A stretch of DNA of 64,000 nt from Sphingobium terrigena. Lineage in GTDB: Bacteria > Pseudomonadota > Alphaproteobacteria > Sphingomonadales > Sphingomonadaceae. Shown here in pieces: positions 53,824 through 63,005 of the stretch (position 1 is the stretch's first letter; every line of letters begins with the position of its first letter). Where the stretch lies: positions 124,001 through 188,000 of the forward strand of contig NZ_QVRA01000005.1 in assembly GCF_003591655.1 (NCBI RefSeq), written 5' to 3'. The position numbers and the translations under genes were made by a program. The notes beneath the pieces are model-generated. The model saw nothing but the letters and a program-made list of their open reading frames with translations, ran no database searches and had not been told where the DNA came from.

Positions 53824-54579
53824 TCAGGTGTCAAACAGCGGAGGAATGGGGGCGAACAGCCCGTCATTGACGACGCCGGGAGACGGCCATGCGAGCTTGC
53901 TATGGCTGATGCCGATATCGAGCATCGTCTCGCACGCCTTATACGCGGCGACACCCGGATTGACGACAGGGCATGGGAGAACCGACACGAGATGGCTGTG
54001 CGATTGATACATGGTGGTGGAGCCAAGCACGATCACGTCGGCCCCGTCCTCTTCGATAGCGGCGCGGGCCTGCTGCTCCAGCCTGGCGAAGACGATCTCC
54101 TCCTTGCCGGCCAGCAATTCCTTGGTGTTCGGTTCGACGTCGATGTGCCGCACCGAGGCGAAGCGCGAGGACAGGCCGTATCTGGCGATCTTCTCGCGCA
54201 CCATCTGCGCCCAGGGCGCCCACATCGTGACCACCGAGAAGCGATGGCCGATCTGGGTGGCCAGTGCGAACGCGGATTGAGCCGAACCGATCACAGGAAT
54301 GGAAAGACGGGATCGCAGGGCGGCAACGCCGCTGTCGCTCATCGAGAAGCTGCATATGGCCGAATAGCCTTCTTCCTCCGCCCGGCATCCCGCATCGAGC
54401 ACGAAGGCATCGGCGAGCGTCGTTTCATAGTCGCTGTCCAGCCATGCCGCCCCGGACCGGCATCCGGCAAAGTCTATCTGTATGTCCGGCCGACGCAGCG
54501 ATGCCGGAATCTGCGCGGCGAAGTTGGCGATCGCCTCAGCGGGAAGCGGCACCGGCAGGATCATTTTCAGGCGCTTCAC
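53824..54579 (-). CDS. Asp/Glu racemase superfamily protein (copy 2)
   Basis: 251 residues from a GTG start (VKRLKMILPVPLPAEAIANF) with AAGGGGAG upstream, 12 bp after the TonB receptor stop. A longer frame would overlap the receptor gene. It keeps the first Cys (ICSFSMSDSGVAAL) but has LGSTTMYQSH in place of the second Cys motif, exactly as in copy 1, so the substitution is a conserved family feature, not damage. Confidence 0.8.
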   Translation of the reverse strand: MKRLKMILPVPLPAEAIANFAAQIPASLRRPDIQIDFAGCRSGAAWLDSDYETTLADAFVLDAGCRAEEEGYSAICSFSMSDSGVAALRSRLSIPVIGSAQSAFALATQIGHRFSVVTMWAPWAQMVREKIARYGLSSRFASVRHIDVEPNTKELLAGKEEIVFARLEQQARAAIEEDGADVIVLGSTTMYQSHSHLVSVLPCPVVNPGVAAYKACETMLDIGISHSKLAWPSPGVVNDGLFAPIPPLFDT

Positions 54580-54590
54580 GCTGCTCCCCT

Positions 54591-56978
54591 TCAGTAGGTG
54601 TAGGCGAATTTGAGATTCCACCAGCGCGGCGTACCGTAGCTTTCTTCATTGCATCCGCACAGAGTCGCCAGATTGTAGGTCACCGTGCGATACCGCTTGT
54701 CGAAGATGTTATCGACGCCGACGCCGATCCTGTAATGGCTGTCGTCGCTCAGCCAGTAGATATGCGCATTGGCGAGAAAGTAGCTTTTGATCGTGTCCGC
54801 GTCGAAATTGCGGATATTGCCGTAGACCTTCGAACGCCAACTGGCGTCACCGCCGATGCTGACGGCGCCGCCGCCGACGTCGGCGGGGATCGTATAGGCG
54901 ATCTGTCCGGCGACCTGCGTGGTCGGCGTGAAGGTCGGCTTGACGTCGCGCGTGAGGCCCGGCGCGATCGACATGTCCTTCACTTTGGCGTCGAGAACGG
55001 AGATGCCGAGCCCAAGATGCATGCCCTCGATCGGGCGCGCGTTGAGCGAGAGTTCCGCGCCATAGGTGCGGGCATCATTGTTGCTCACGATTCCCGAGAC
55101 ATTCGCGAAGGTGAACGCCTGATAGTCCCTATAATCGTAATAATAGACGGAGCCGTTCAGCGTCAGCCTGTTCTGGGCAAGGGTCAGTTTGAAGCCGCCC
55201 TCATAGGACATCAGGGTTTCCGGCTTGTAGGGAATCTGGCCCGGCGTCAGCACCGTGCCGTCGGGCAGAGCGGCATTATAGGCGCCACCCTTCACGCCGC
55301 GGTTGACACCGAAATAGAGCAACGTGTCGCGGTTGGGGCGATATTCGATCTGCGCCTTGCCGGCCCACATCGTCTTGCTGCGCCGATCCGAGAATGGAGT
55401 TTGCAGGGGAAAGAGGGGGGAACCCGTGATGTCGAACGCATAGTCGTTGACGTTGTTGTACGCCAGCGACGAGAAGGCATAGTTCTGCTTCTCATGGATC
55501 AGGCGACCGCCAAGGACGAACGTCCATTGCGGCACGAATTCATATTCGACGTTCGCGAAGGCGGAGTAGGAATTCGTCTTCAGCACGATGTCGTTGACCA
55601 GATCGATCCCGGACGCCTCGAAGCCCGGAAAGCTGGCAGCGAAAATCGAGTTGCTCGGGGCGGCGAAGCCATTGTTCACATGGGAGTTGATATGGAGATA
55701 ATAGGCGCCGGTCACCCAGCGCAGGCCCTCCCGTCCGCCCGAAAGCCGGACTTCCTGTGAAAAGCTCTTTTGCAGGCTGTCCGAGATGAAGTTGATCAGA
55801 TTCTCGGCGCCGGCATCGACGTCGGTGCCGTTGAACTTGTCGAAGCGGCGATAGTTGCTGATCGCGACCAATTCCGCGCCGCCGAAATCATAGGCGATAT
55901 GCAGAGCGCTGTCATAGCTGGTCATATGATTGAGGTCGTCGAGCGCCCAGTCCTTCGAGATATTGAGGCTCCTAGCGCTTGGCGCGACGAACCCGAACAG
56001 GTCGCCCCCAGGGGACGGGCGGGTAGCGGTCGTCGGCAAGCCGCCCAGCGCGACATTCTCGCCATTGGGGCCGATGGCGATGCGTGTCTCGTTCGCATCG
56101 GCGAAGAGGACGTTCACCAGGCGTTGCTGGTCGTCATAGACGGCGATGGTCGACACCGCGTTATAGGGGTTCTCGCCGAACCGCGTGCGGGCGACCGAGC
56201 CGGTCAGGCGGATCGTCAGATCCTCGGTCGGCTTGAACTGGATCTGTCCGCGCACCGCCAGCGTGTCGTCGTTCCACAGATCCTCGCCATAGTCGGGTCG
56301 TGGCGGGGTCGATCCGAGCGGCGTGCCGAGGCCTGCGGAATAAATATTCTTCAGGATCGGGTCGAACCGATTGTAGAGGCCCGACAGACGAAACTGCACC
56401 TTCTCGCTCAGCGGAATGCCGATCGCGCCCTCGACGCGCACATGGTTGAAGCGGCCATAGGTCATGTCTAGATAGCCGTCTGGCTCGTCGCCCGGCTTCT
56501 TCGGCACGAAATGAACGAGGCCGCCTGTCGCGTTGCGGCCGAACAGCGTGCCCTGCGGACCTTTCAGCACCTCCACCCGGTCGAGATCGAAGGTGCCGAA
56601 GATCTGGCCGTTGAGATTGGGGATATAGGTTTCGTCGACATAGACGGCGACGGGAGCCTCGATGGCATCACTGAAATCGTTCTGCGTCACGCCGCGGATG
56701 GAAAACTGCGAATTCTGGCCGCCCGCACTAGCTGAGATCGACACGCCTGGCGTGAGGCGGGCAATATCGACGGACGAACCGACGCCCATCTCCCGCAGCG
56801 CGTTACCGCTGTAAGCGGCTATGGCGATGCCGACATCCTGGATGTTCTGGTCGCGCCGCTGCGCAGTGACGATGATTTCTCCGTCGCTTTGCGCCTGCTG
56901 AGCAAAGGCGGACGTGAAGGATCCGGAAGAGGCGATGGCAATGCTGCCAAGAAGAAATCGTTTCTTTATATGTTTCAT
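54591..56978 (-). CDS. TonB-dependent receptor (copy 2)
   Basis: 795 residues from ATG at 56978. Signal peptide MKHIKKRFLLGSIAIASSGS...FTSAFA is followed by the TonB box-like EIIVTAQRRDQN, the plug (VGIAIAAYSGNALREMGVGS, SIRGVTQNDFSDAIEAPVAV, VEVLKGPQGTLFGRNATGG) and a beta-barrel ending RWWNLKFAYTY. It is closely related to copy 1. No GntR operator word lies upstream, so this copy is probably under different control. It forms an operon with the racemase-like gene. Confidence 0.93.
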   Translation of the reverse strand: MKHIKKRFLLGSIAIASSGSFTSAFAQQAQSDGEIIVTAQRRDQNIQDVGIAIAAYSGNALREMGVGSSVDIARLTPGVSISASAGGQNSQFSIRGVTQNDFSDAIEAPVAVYVDETYIPNLNGQIFGTFDLDRVEVLKGPQGTLFGRNATGGLVHFVPKKPGDEPDGYLDMTYGRFNHVRVEGAIGIPLSEKVQFRLSGLYNRFDPILKNIYSAGLGTPLGSTPPRPDYGEDLWNDDTLAVRGQIQFKPTEDLTIRLTGSVARTRFGENPYNAVSTIAVYDDQQRLVNVLFADANETRIAIGPNGENVALGGLPTTATRPSPGGDLFGFVAPSARSLNISKDWALDDLNHMTSYDSALHIAYDFGGAELVAISNYRRFDKFNGTDVDAGAENLINFISDSLQKSFSQEVRLSGGREGLRWVTGAYYLHINSHVNNGFAAPSNSIFAASFPGFEASGIDLVNDIVLKTNSYSAFANVEYEFVPQWTFVLGGRLIHEKQNYAFSSLAYNNVNDYAFDITGSPLFPLQTPFSDRRSKTMWAGKAQIEYRPNRDTLLYFGVNRGVKGGAYNAALPDGTVLTPGQIPYKPETLMSYEGGFKLTLAQNRLTLNGSVYYYDYRDYQAFTFANVSGIVSNNDARTYGAELSLNARPIEGMHLGLGISVLDAKVKDMSIAPGLTRDVKPTFTPTTQVAGQIAYTIPADVGGGAVSIGGDASWRSKVYGNIRNFDADTIKSYFLANAHIYWLSDDSHYRIGVGVDNIFDKRYRTVTYNLATLCGCNEESYGTPRWWNLKFAYTY

Positions 56979-57190
56979 GCTGTCTTCCCCCTCAATAATA
57001 CTGGAAAACTCCCTGGTTCTGCGATGAATCTCCTTTGGTCGCGGCTTACCGCGCCAACATGTGTCCCCGCCCGCCAAATGGGCGGGCCAGGATGGTCTTC
57101 ATCTGAATGGCGATTGTTCCAGATCGGAGGGGACATCGATCATCGATTTCCGCAGTCATTCGCCTCTGAGCGCAGGAAACAGACCCCTTT

Positions 57191-57541
57191 GTGAGGCCCG
57201 CTGGTCTGCCGGGGATGGATCGACAATGGTCGGGGCTGGCCGCCAAATCGGCAATGCGGAGCAAAGACTGGATCCCCGAATTCTCTCCCTCGGCGCAGGG
57301 CGTTGAGGTTTGGGTGGCGCTACGAAGCCTCGGGCGAAAAGGCGGTGCCAATCTGGTCGACCGATGCTCCCGCCTGGCACGCCTGTTCGTCGACGAATTG
57401 CAGGCGGCGGGCTTCGAGATTCTCAATGACGTGGTGCTCAATCAAGTCGTGACAACTCTACCTGGGCGGGAAGCGCGGATGCCGGAGATCGCGGCCAAGC
57501 TTCGGGCCAGCGGCGAGGCATGGTTCGGGCCGACCAGATGA
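57191..57541 (+). pseudogene. PLP-dependent decarboxylase, C-terminal fragment
   Basis: The segment DWIPEFSPSAQGVEVWVALR, then SLGRKGGANLVDRCSRLARL and DELQAAGFEILNDVVLNQVV, matches the C-terminal region of group II pyridoxal-phosphate decarboxylases. The N-terminal ~330 residues with the cofactor lysine are missing, and the chain stops at AWFGPTR, short of the usual end. No start or ribosome-binding site is evident. It looks like a relic at the edge of the catabolic region. Confidence 0.75.
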
Positions 57542-57654
57542 TGCGGGGTGGATGCTATCCGGCTCAGCGTATCTTCCTGAGTCACGCCGGAGGGAGATGT
57601 GCATCGCACGGTCACGGCGATCAGGGCGGCAGCCTCATGATGCCTCCACTCTTT

Positions 57655-57722
57655 AGACCCTGTTTGAGAAAAGCACCGGCCACCAAAATGCGCACCTTCG
57701 CGCATTTTTCAAACGGGCTCTT
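57655..57722. repeat. MITE-like palindromic repeat
   Basis: A 68-bp near-palindrome. The outer arms are AGACCCTGTTTGAGAAAA and TTTTTCAAACGGGCTCTT, with a nested inner hairpin AAAATGCGC-accttc-GCGCATTTT. It could be a non-autonomous transposon, an IS-end remnant or a strong bidirectional terminator between the decarboxylase relic and the TetR gene. Confidence 0.55.
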
Positions 57723-57814
57723 AGCGCTCTTGGACTGTGGGCAGAGGGGGTAAGGTGACGACCCCGATGGGCTTGTAGCCTTGAGTAGCTACGCGACGAC
57801 GCAATCGAAGCCGA

Positions 57815-58423
57815 TCAATCAACCACCGGCCAGGCTGCCATCGCCGTGTCCGCCATGTGCAGCAGCCTTTCGCGGCAAGCGCCGTCGCAGGCGAGCACCG
57901 ACATGCCCTCGACCACCGCGCTGAAGAAATCGGTCAGCGCCTGCGGCGAGACATCCTTACCGAGTTCTCCCTCCCTGCGGGCGCGCTCGATCCGCAGATG
58001 TACCGCCTTGGCCGAGAGCCGGCGAAGTTCGGCCGTGGCCTCTTCGATCACCCTGTTCTCGCCTGCGCAGCGCAGCGCGCCAACGCCCACCATGCAGCCC
58101 GGAGGCAGGTCCGGTTGGGTGAACGCCTTGGCCGCGCTCCGCAGCATCGCATGGACGCCTTCCTTGGCGCTGGCGCTCTCTTGCAGGCGTTCGATGCCGA
58201 GGCGACCCAGGGAGAGATAGAACCGCACGGCCTCGCGATAGAGCGCCTCCTTGGACCCGAAGGCGACATAGAGGCTTGCCGGCGCGATCCCCATCGCCGT
58301 CGCAAGCTGGGCGACGGGCACGCCGTCATAACCATGCCGCCAGAACAGCAGCATCGCCGTCTTCAGGGCTTCGTCACGGTCGAATGCGCGGGGTCGTCCG
58401 CGCGGTCTCTGGCTGTCCGTCAT
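57815..58423 (-). CDS. TetR/AcrR family transcriptional regulator
   Basis: 202 residues from the ATG giving MTDSQRPRGRPRAFDRDEAL. The N-terminal TetR helix-turn-helix reads VAQLATAMGIAPASLYVAFG SKEALYREA. The C-terminal ligand-binding domain contains PGCMVGVGALRCAGEN, with a cysteine in the position seen in AcuR-like members. It is divergent from the quinone oxidoreductase-like gene with 86 bp between starts, so it probably represses that gene in response to a reactive or xenobiotic compound. Confidence 0.9.
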   Translation of the reverse strand: MTDSQRPRGRPRAFDRDEALKTAMLLFWRHGYDGVPVAQLATAMGIAPASLYVAFGSKEALYREAVRFYLSLGRLGIERLQESASAKEGVHAMLRSAAKAFTQPDLPPGCMVGVGALRCAGENRVIEEATAELRRLSAKAVHLRIERARREGELGKDVSPQALTDFFSAVVEGMSVLACDGACRERLLHMADTAMAAWPVVD

Positions 58424-58509
58424 TTTTTGAGTGATCCGAAAACAATTCTTGTCAGGGAGGCGTTTGAATGTTTTTATAGTGCTTCGAAAATAATTCACGA
58501 GGCCGTCGA

Positions 58510-59526
58510 ATGGAAGCCCTCGAAATGCATGTGTCCAAGGCGGGCGACGCGGGCGTTCTCCAGCCGCGACAGGTCATCTTGCCGCCGCCTGGGCCGAGTC
58601 AGGTGCGGGTGAAGATCGAAGCCGCTGGCGTCGCCTATGCCGATATCGTCATGCGACGCGGGCTTTATTCCAGCGCTAAACCGCCGGTGACACCGGGCTA
58701 TGACTTCGTTGGCAGGGTGGAGGCGGTCGGAGCCGAGGGTTCCGCATTCCAGATCGGACAGCGCGTCGCTGGCGTCACCGTGTCCGGCTCCTATGCGGAT
58801 CGTCGCAACGTCGAGGCCCGCTGGCTCGTGCCCGCGCCGGAAGAAGCCGATGCCGCTGCATTGGCTGCCGTCGTGCTCAACGGCGTCACCGCTTGGCAGA
58901 TGCTGCATCGGGTCGCGCAGGCAGGGGCGGACGAATGGATTCTTGTCCATGGTGCAGCCGGCGGCGTCGGAAGTCTGCTGCTCGATTTCGCCCGCCTTGC
59001 CGGGATAAAGGCGATTGGCGCGGCGTCGCGCGGCAAGCACGATACCGTGCAAAGCCGGGGCGGCGTGGCACTGGACTATCAGGCCGAAGATGTGGCGGCC
59101 CGCGCACGGGCCATCAGCGGTGGCGGCGTCGTGGCGGCTTTCGATCACATCGGCGGGCGGCATTTCAGGAAAGTCTCGCTACTAGCCCTCAAGCCGACCG
59201 GCGTTGGCGTCCTCTATGGCGGCTATGACGCGACGCGGGGCGGCAAGGTCCACCCGCTCGCCATCGCCGACATGATGTTGAACAGCCGCTTTTCCGCCTT
59301 TGCCCTGTTCGGCAAGAGCCAGAGTGTCGCGACCTACGCCATCCCTGCTTGGCGCGATTTGCGCGCGCAAATCTATCGGGACGATCTCGCAACCGTGCTC
59401 AAGCTCGTGGCCGAAGGCGCAATTTCACCGCTCGTCGGCGAAGTCCTGCCGCTGCGCGACGCCGCAAAGGCCCATCGCGCGATGGAGAGCCGGTCGGTGA
59501 GCGGGAAGATCGTGCTCATCCCATAG
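58510..59526 (+). CDS. Zinc-independent medium-chain oxidoreductase (quinone oxidoreductase-like)
   Basis: A 338-residue MDR-family protein. N-terminal GroES-like domain (PPPGPSQVRVKIEAAGVAYA, VTPGYDFVGRVEAVGAEG) and a Rossmann domain with ILVHGAAGGVGSLLLDFARL. It lacks the zinc-ligand pattern of alcohol dehydrogenases, so it resembles NADPH:quinone reductases or enoyl reductases. It is controlled, by position, by the divergent TetR gene and followed 37 bp later by a small membrane protein. Confidence 0.9.
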   Translation: MEALEMHVSKAGDAGVLQPRQVILPPPGPSQVRVKIEAAGVAYADIVMRRGLYSSAKPPVTPGYDFVGRVEAVGAEGSAFQIGQRVAGVTVSGSYADRRNVEARWLVPAPEEADAAALAAVVLNGVTAWQMLHRVAQAGADEWILVHGAAGGVGSLLLDFARLAGIKAIGAASRGKHDTVQSRGGVALDYQAEDVAARARAISGGGVVAAFDHIGGRHFRKVSLLALKPTGVGVLYGGYDATRGGKVHPLAIADMMLNSRFSAFALFGKSQSVATYAIPAWRDLRAQIYRDDLATVLKLVAEGAISPLVGEVLPLRDAAKAHRAMESRSVSGKIVLIP

Positions 59527-59563
59527 CAGCCTATGTTCACACTCAACATACGGAGAAATCCAG

Positions 59564-59950
59564 ATGCCTATCCTCAATATCGCGACTTACAGCCTCACCC
59601 TGTTGCTCCTCCTGGCCCAAGCGGCTCTCGCGTTGCGAGGCATTTTCGATCCCGCCGCCGGAGCGCTGGGCTTTGGGCCGGCAGCCGATAGCAAGGCGGC
59701 GGAATTCTATCACGCAGTCTATCGCGACCGGAATCTGGTGATCTCGGCGATCGGCATTCTGCTCCTTGTCTTCGGCATGTGGCGCGCGCTTGAGATTGTC
59801 TTCACGGTAGGCATCACGTTGCCGCTCTACGACATCATCGCGCTGAAGATGGCCGGCGTTCCCGTGCTGCCGGTGCATTACATCACGCTCGTTGTGCTCA
59901 TCGTGCTCGCCGGATTGATTATCGCGCGCGCCATACAAGCGCCGGTGTAG
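59564..59950 (+). CDS. Small membrane protein (DUF4267/DUF4345-like)
   Basis: A 128-residue protein with four hydrophobic segments (TYSLTLLLLLAQAALALRGI, NLVISAIGILLLVFGMW, IVFTVGITLPLYDIIAL, ITLVVLIVLAGLIIARAI). The charged block between segments 1 and 2, EFYHAVYRDRNLVIS, is the typical signature of this family of four-helix membrane proteins. Function is unknown. It is often found next to oxidoreductase and TetR genes, as here. Confidence 0.75.
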   Translation: MPILNIATYSLTLLLLLAQAALALRGIFDPAAGALGFGPAADSKAAEFYHAVYRDRNLVISAIGILLLVFGMWRALEIVFTVGITLPLYDIIALKMAGVPVLPVHYITLVVLIVLAGLIIARAIQAPV

Positions 59951-60105
59951 CTGGCTTTCCGACCTTGCGCTGTGGACTTCCGGCCTGTTCTCTGCTGCAC
60001 GACGTGAAAGCGTGTCCGCCTCCGGGCCGGTGCCGTGTCCTTACCCTTCGGCACGGCCAATTTCGCCGGAAAGGATCGGCCGTCAGGAATACAACGGTGC
60101 AGCTT

Positions 60106-60930
60106 ATGGACGTGATGATCTATGCAGCCAATGCCGGTGACAGAAATGAACGGGGGATGCTGGGGGCGTTAAGCCTCGGAGCCGAAATTGCCCATCGGCT
60201 CGATGCGGAAGCGCGGACAATCGGTTCGCCCGTCGCCATTGTCGAGGGCGGCTGGGTCGATCAGTTGAAGGCCGCAACACCCACTCTTCGTCTTCTGGCG
60301 CGCCGCGTCGCCGAACAACTCGGGGACAGTGGCTCATTCATTCTCACGATGGGCCGTTGCGCCGCCGGCATCGCCACGCTGCCGCCGGTCGCGAGCCGCT
60401 ATCCCGACGCCGCGATCGTCTGGTTCGACGCGCATGGGGATTGCAACGTCCCGACCGAGGACGGGGCCATGCGCTATCTTGGCGGCATGGTCATATCCGG
60501 GGCCGCTGGCGAATGGGATACGGGCTTCGGCCACGGCGTCGATCTGGCGAATGTCATCCTTGTCGGCGCGCGCGACCTCGATCCGCCCGAGCTGGAACGG
60601 ATCGATGCCGGCCAGATTGGACTGGTTCCGGTCGGGCCTGACCTTGGCCGGCGGCTCGCACGGGCAATCAGGGGGCGGCGGGTGTACGTCCACCTCGATT
60701 GCGATGTCCTCGACGCCGGGTTGCTGGCAACGGAATATCAGTCGCCAAACGGCCTGTCATATGCCGACCTGCGCGAAGCGTTTGAAATCCTCGCCGAACA
60801 TGACGTGCTGGGGCTTGAGATCGCGGAATATGAAGCCAGCTGGCCCGATGGCCGACCAAACCCGCCCGACCGGCTGATCGACGCCATCTCGCCCGTGGCT
60901 GAAGCCATCCGTTCCCGTTGGAACTCATGA
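60106..60930 (+). CDS. Arginase/agmatinase superfamily protein
   Basis: About 274 residues (a GTG 9 bp upstream is an alternative start). Two of the three metal motifs are present: WFDAHGDCN (DAHxDxN) and HLDCDVLDAG (DxDxxD). The first motif, normally GGDHS, reads TMGRCAAGIA, so the first histidine ligand is missing. It may bind a single metal or act on a different guanidino or amidino substrate. There are ~155 bp of upstream non-coding sequence after the DUF4267-like gene, so it may have its own promoter. Confidence 0.8.
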   Translation: MDVMIYAANAGDRNERGMLGALSLGAEIAHRLDAEARTIGSPVAIVEGGWVDQLKAATPTLRLLARRVAEQLGDSGSFILTMGRCAAGIATLPPVASRYPDAAIVWFDAHGDCNVPTEDGAMRYLGGMVISGAAGEWDTGFGHGVDLANVILVGARDLDPPELERIDAGQIGLVPVGPDLGRRLARAIRGRRVYVHLDCDVLDAGLLATEYQSPNGLSYADLREAFEILAEHDVLGLEIAEYEASWPDGRPNPPDRLIDAISPVAEAIRSRWNS

Positions 60931-61095
60931 TTTAGGGGCAGCTGTCCCGCCCCGAGCGCGCAGGGGTGTTTACCGCTCTTCGTAAACCGAGACGCGCGGC
61001 GGCGGATAGTTCGGGGCGGCCAAGATACACTCCGCCCGGTTCCGAAAGACCGCGACCTTGGTGCGGGAACACGCGCTACCGAGCCACCGGCATCA

Positions 61096-61163
61096 TTTTC
61101 CAGCCTGGAAAATCATTACTTGCCAGATCGGAAAGTAATGTTATGTCTTTCCATATTGGAAAG
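61096..61163. promoter_or_regulatory. Three palindromes before the CPBP operon
   Basis: TTTTCCAG-C-CTGGAAAA (61096-61112), CATTACTT...AAGTAATG (61114-61140, inner CCAGATCGG) and CTTTCCA-TAT-TGGAAAG (61147-61163). The shared core is close to TTTCCANNNTGGAAA. Their centres are at about 61104, 61127 and 61155. The last one overlaps the start of the CPBP gene. The winged-helix protein encoded at 62418 in the same operon is the likely binder. Confidence 0.65.
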
Positions 61164-61928
61164 CGATGGAGGCTGCTTGTGCCGCATGCTCTGCTTCTGC
61201 TCCTTGTGCTCGTTGTGCTGGCATGGTGGGCCTTTGCCGACGCTCGTGCCTATCGCGCCTTTTGCCTGGTCGATGACAGCGCAAGGCGGCGCGCCTTCTA
61301 CCGGCAATGGACCCTGACATCCTTCGTCCTGTTCGGACTGGGCGGGTTGGTGCTGCTTGCGGCTACCGGCTCGCTGGGCGATCTCTGGCGGATGCCCTCC
61401 GAATTCGCGCAGCTTGCGCCAGCGTCCGCCATAGCAGAGGCTGGCGCCGGAGGCGGAGCGGACTATGTCATCGGCGTGCTGATAGGCATTGGTGCAATGC
61501 TTGCTCTTTCGGTGCTTCTCTGGGCTCTTCAGATTCGCAAGATGACGCTGCCCGCGATCGGCGACATCGAACCGCTGCTTCCTCGCAATGGAGCCGAGAT
61601 CGTCGCCGCGCTGCCGATGGCGATCAATGCGGGCTTTTCCGAGGAACTGTTTTTCCGTCTCGCCCTACCGTTGCTGGCAACCCGGGTTACCGGGTCGGCA
61701 TTAGCGGGGTTCGCGATCGCCACCGGCGCCTTCGCACTCGCCCATTGGTATCAAGGCTGGAAGGGAATGCTGGTCGTGCTCGAGATTGGTGCCGGGTTCG
61801 CGTGGCTTTATCTCTCCAGTGGCTCGCTGCTGCAGCCGATCCTGGTCCATGTGCTGGTCGATCTGATCGCCCTTGTGGTCCGCCCGGCCATTGCATTGCG
61901 ATGGCACGCACAGATAGCCCCAAACTGA
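61143..61928 (+). CDS. CPBP family intramembrane metalloprotease
   Basis: 261 residues from ATG at 61143, although a later start would avoid the overlap with the third palindrome. Several membrane helices are seen, with the CAAX/CPBP motif 1 SEELFFRLALPLL (EExxxR) and motif 2 GAFALAHWYQG. These glutamate-type intramembrane proteases process prenylated or bacteriocin-like peptides, or act in membrane stress responses. It is first in a three-gene operon. Confidence 0.85.
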   Translation: MSFHIGKRWRLLVPHALLLLLVLVVLAWWAFADARAYRAFCLVDDSARRRAFYRQWTLTSFVLFGLGGLVLLAATGSLGDLWRMPSEFAQLAPASAIAEAGAGGGADYVIGVLIGIGAMLALSVLLWALQIRKMTLPAIGDIEPLLPRNGAEIVAALPMAINAGFSEELFFRLALPLLATRVTGSALAGFAIATGAFALAHWYQGWKGMLVVLEIGAGFAWLYLSSGSLLQPILVHVLVDLIALVVRPAIALRWHAQIAPN

Positions 61929-61956
61929 TGGCCCGTATCCTTCCGAGGAGGTTCGC

Positions 61957-62421
61957 ATGACCAGTGAACTATTGAACCCCGAAGAGGCTCGCGCAGCACT
62001 CGACGGCATCGCCGACATACGGCGCGAACTGGCGTTGAAGGCGACCGACTGCCCGTTCTGGCGTCATGCCGTCTTCGCTGCCATCATGGCCGTCATGGTG
62101 TTCGCGTCCGGTCTGAATCTGTTGCCGCAGGCCGCGCTGAGCATTGCCGGATTGGCAGGGGTCGCCTGGGTCGCCATGGACGACCGGCGCCGCTACGGCA
62201 TGTTCATCAACGGCTATCGCAAGGGACGGACGCTGCCCGTCTCTCTGGCCCTGCTCGCGGCGACGCTCGGCGCGGTGGCGTTCGAATATCATGCGCGTTT
62301 CGCCGGTCTGTCTCTCACGGTGAAGCTCGCGATCGCGGGAATCGCTTTCCTTGTGGCGCTGGAGGCGAGTTATGCCTGGAATCGCGCCTATCGCCACGAA
62401 CTGCTCGATGCCGCCGCATGA
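61957..62421 (+). CDS. Membrane protein of unknown function
   Basis: A 154-residue protein with an N-terminal soluble helix (LNPEEARAALDGIADIRREL) and about four hydrophobic segments in two pairs (AVFAAIMAVMVFASGLNLLP, ALSIAGLAGVAWVAM, LPVSLALLAATLGAVAF, LTVKLAIAGIAFLVAL). It is placed between the CPBP protease and its regulator and overlaps the latter by 4 bp. This order is typical of small regulator-membrane protein operons. Confidence 0.78.
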   Translation: MTSELLNPEEARAALDGIADIRRELALKATDCPFWRHAVFAAIMAVMVFASGLNLLPQAALSIAGLAGVAWVAMDDRRRYGMFINGYRKGRTLPVSLALLAATLGAVAFEYHARFAGLSLTVKLAIAGIAFLVALEASYAWNRAYRHELLDAAA

Positions 62422-62723
62422 GCGTGGACGGAATCGACATGGTGCTGCACCCGCCGAGCAGGCTGCAGATCGCCGCACTGCTCGCCAAGGTCAGCGAGTT
62501 GGAGTTTGCCAAGCTGCGTGAACTGACAAAAGTCAGCGATTCAGTGCTGTCAAAACATCTCACCGCCTTGGGGGACGCAGGCTATGTGCGCCTCCGCAAG
62601 GCGGCAGTCGGAGGTCGCCAACGCACCTGGGCGTCACTGACATCGGCAGGCAAGCGGGCCCTTGACCGCCACGTCGCTGCTCTGCGTGCGCTCGTTGCCC
62701 ATCTCCCGGCAGCGGCGGAATAG
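62418..62723 (+). CDS. Winged-helix transcriptional regulator (HTH_34/PadR-like)
   Basis: A 101-residue protein: PPSRLQIAALLAKVSELEFA, then KLRELTKVSDSVLSKHLTAL and GYVRLRKAAVGGRQRTWASL with the wing and LTSAGKRALDRH. It is a one-domain MarR/ArsR-like fold that usually represses its own membrane-protein operon. The three palindromes before the first gene of the operon are the obvious binding sites. Confidence 0.87.
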   Translation: MSVDGIDMVLHPPSRLQIAALLAKVSELEFAKLRELTKVSDSVLSKHLTALGDAGYVRLRKAAVGGRQRTWASLTSAGKRALDRHVAALRALVAHLPAAAE

Positions 62724-63005
62724 GAAGTCAGTCGGACAGGGCGCTTTGCTACTCGACAAGACAAGCTACACCGGCTCGGCGCCACGGCAACTGACGCGTT
62801 GACGGTCTCAGGCCCCGTTCGGATTGCTGCGCCCAGCCGCTGCGCAGTCTCGCTGGCCTCCCGTTGGTTCGTCACTCAGCGCATCGGGCAACGGAGCGGC
62901 CCGGATTCGGGCGAGCGAGGCAAGCAGATCGGATTCGGCCTCATAGCATCCTTCTTGCGGACACCAGGCTTTTTCGCATTCGGTTCGACCTTCATCTGTT
63001 CGTAG

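Noticed and set aside
54264..55760. 498-codon plus-strand frame opposite TonB receptor copy 2, and 37691-38641 opposite copy 1
   Set aside because: Both mirror the receptor codon pattern and encode low-complexity charged sequence with no known domain. The receptors explain the region.
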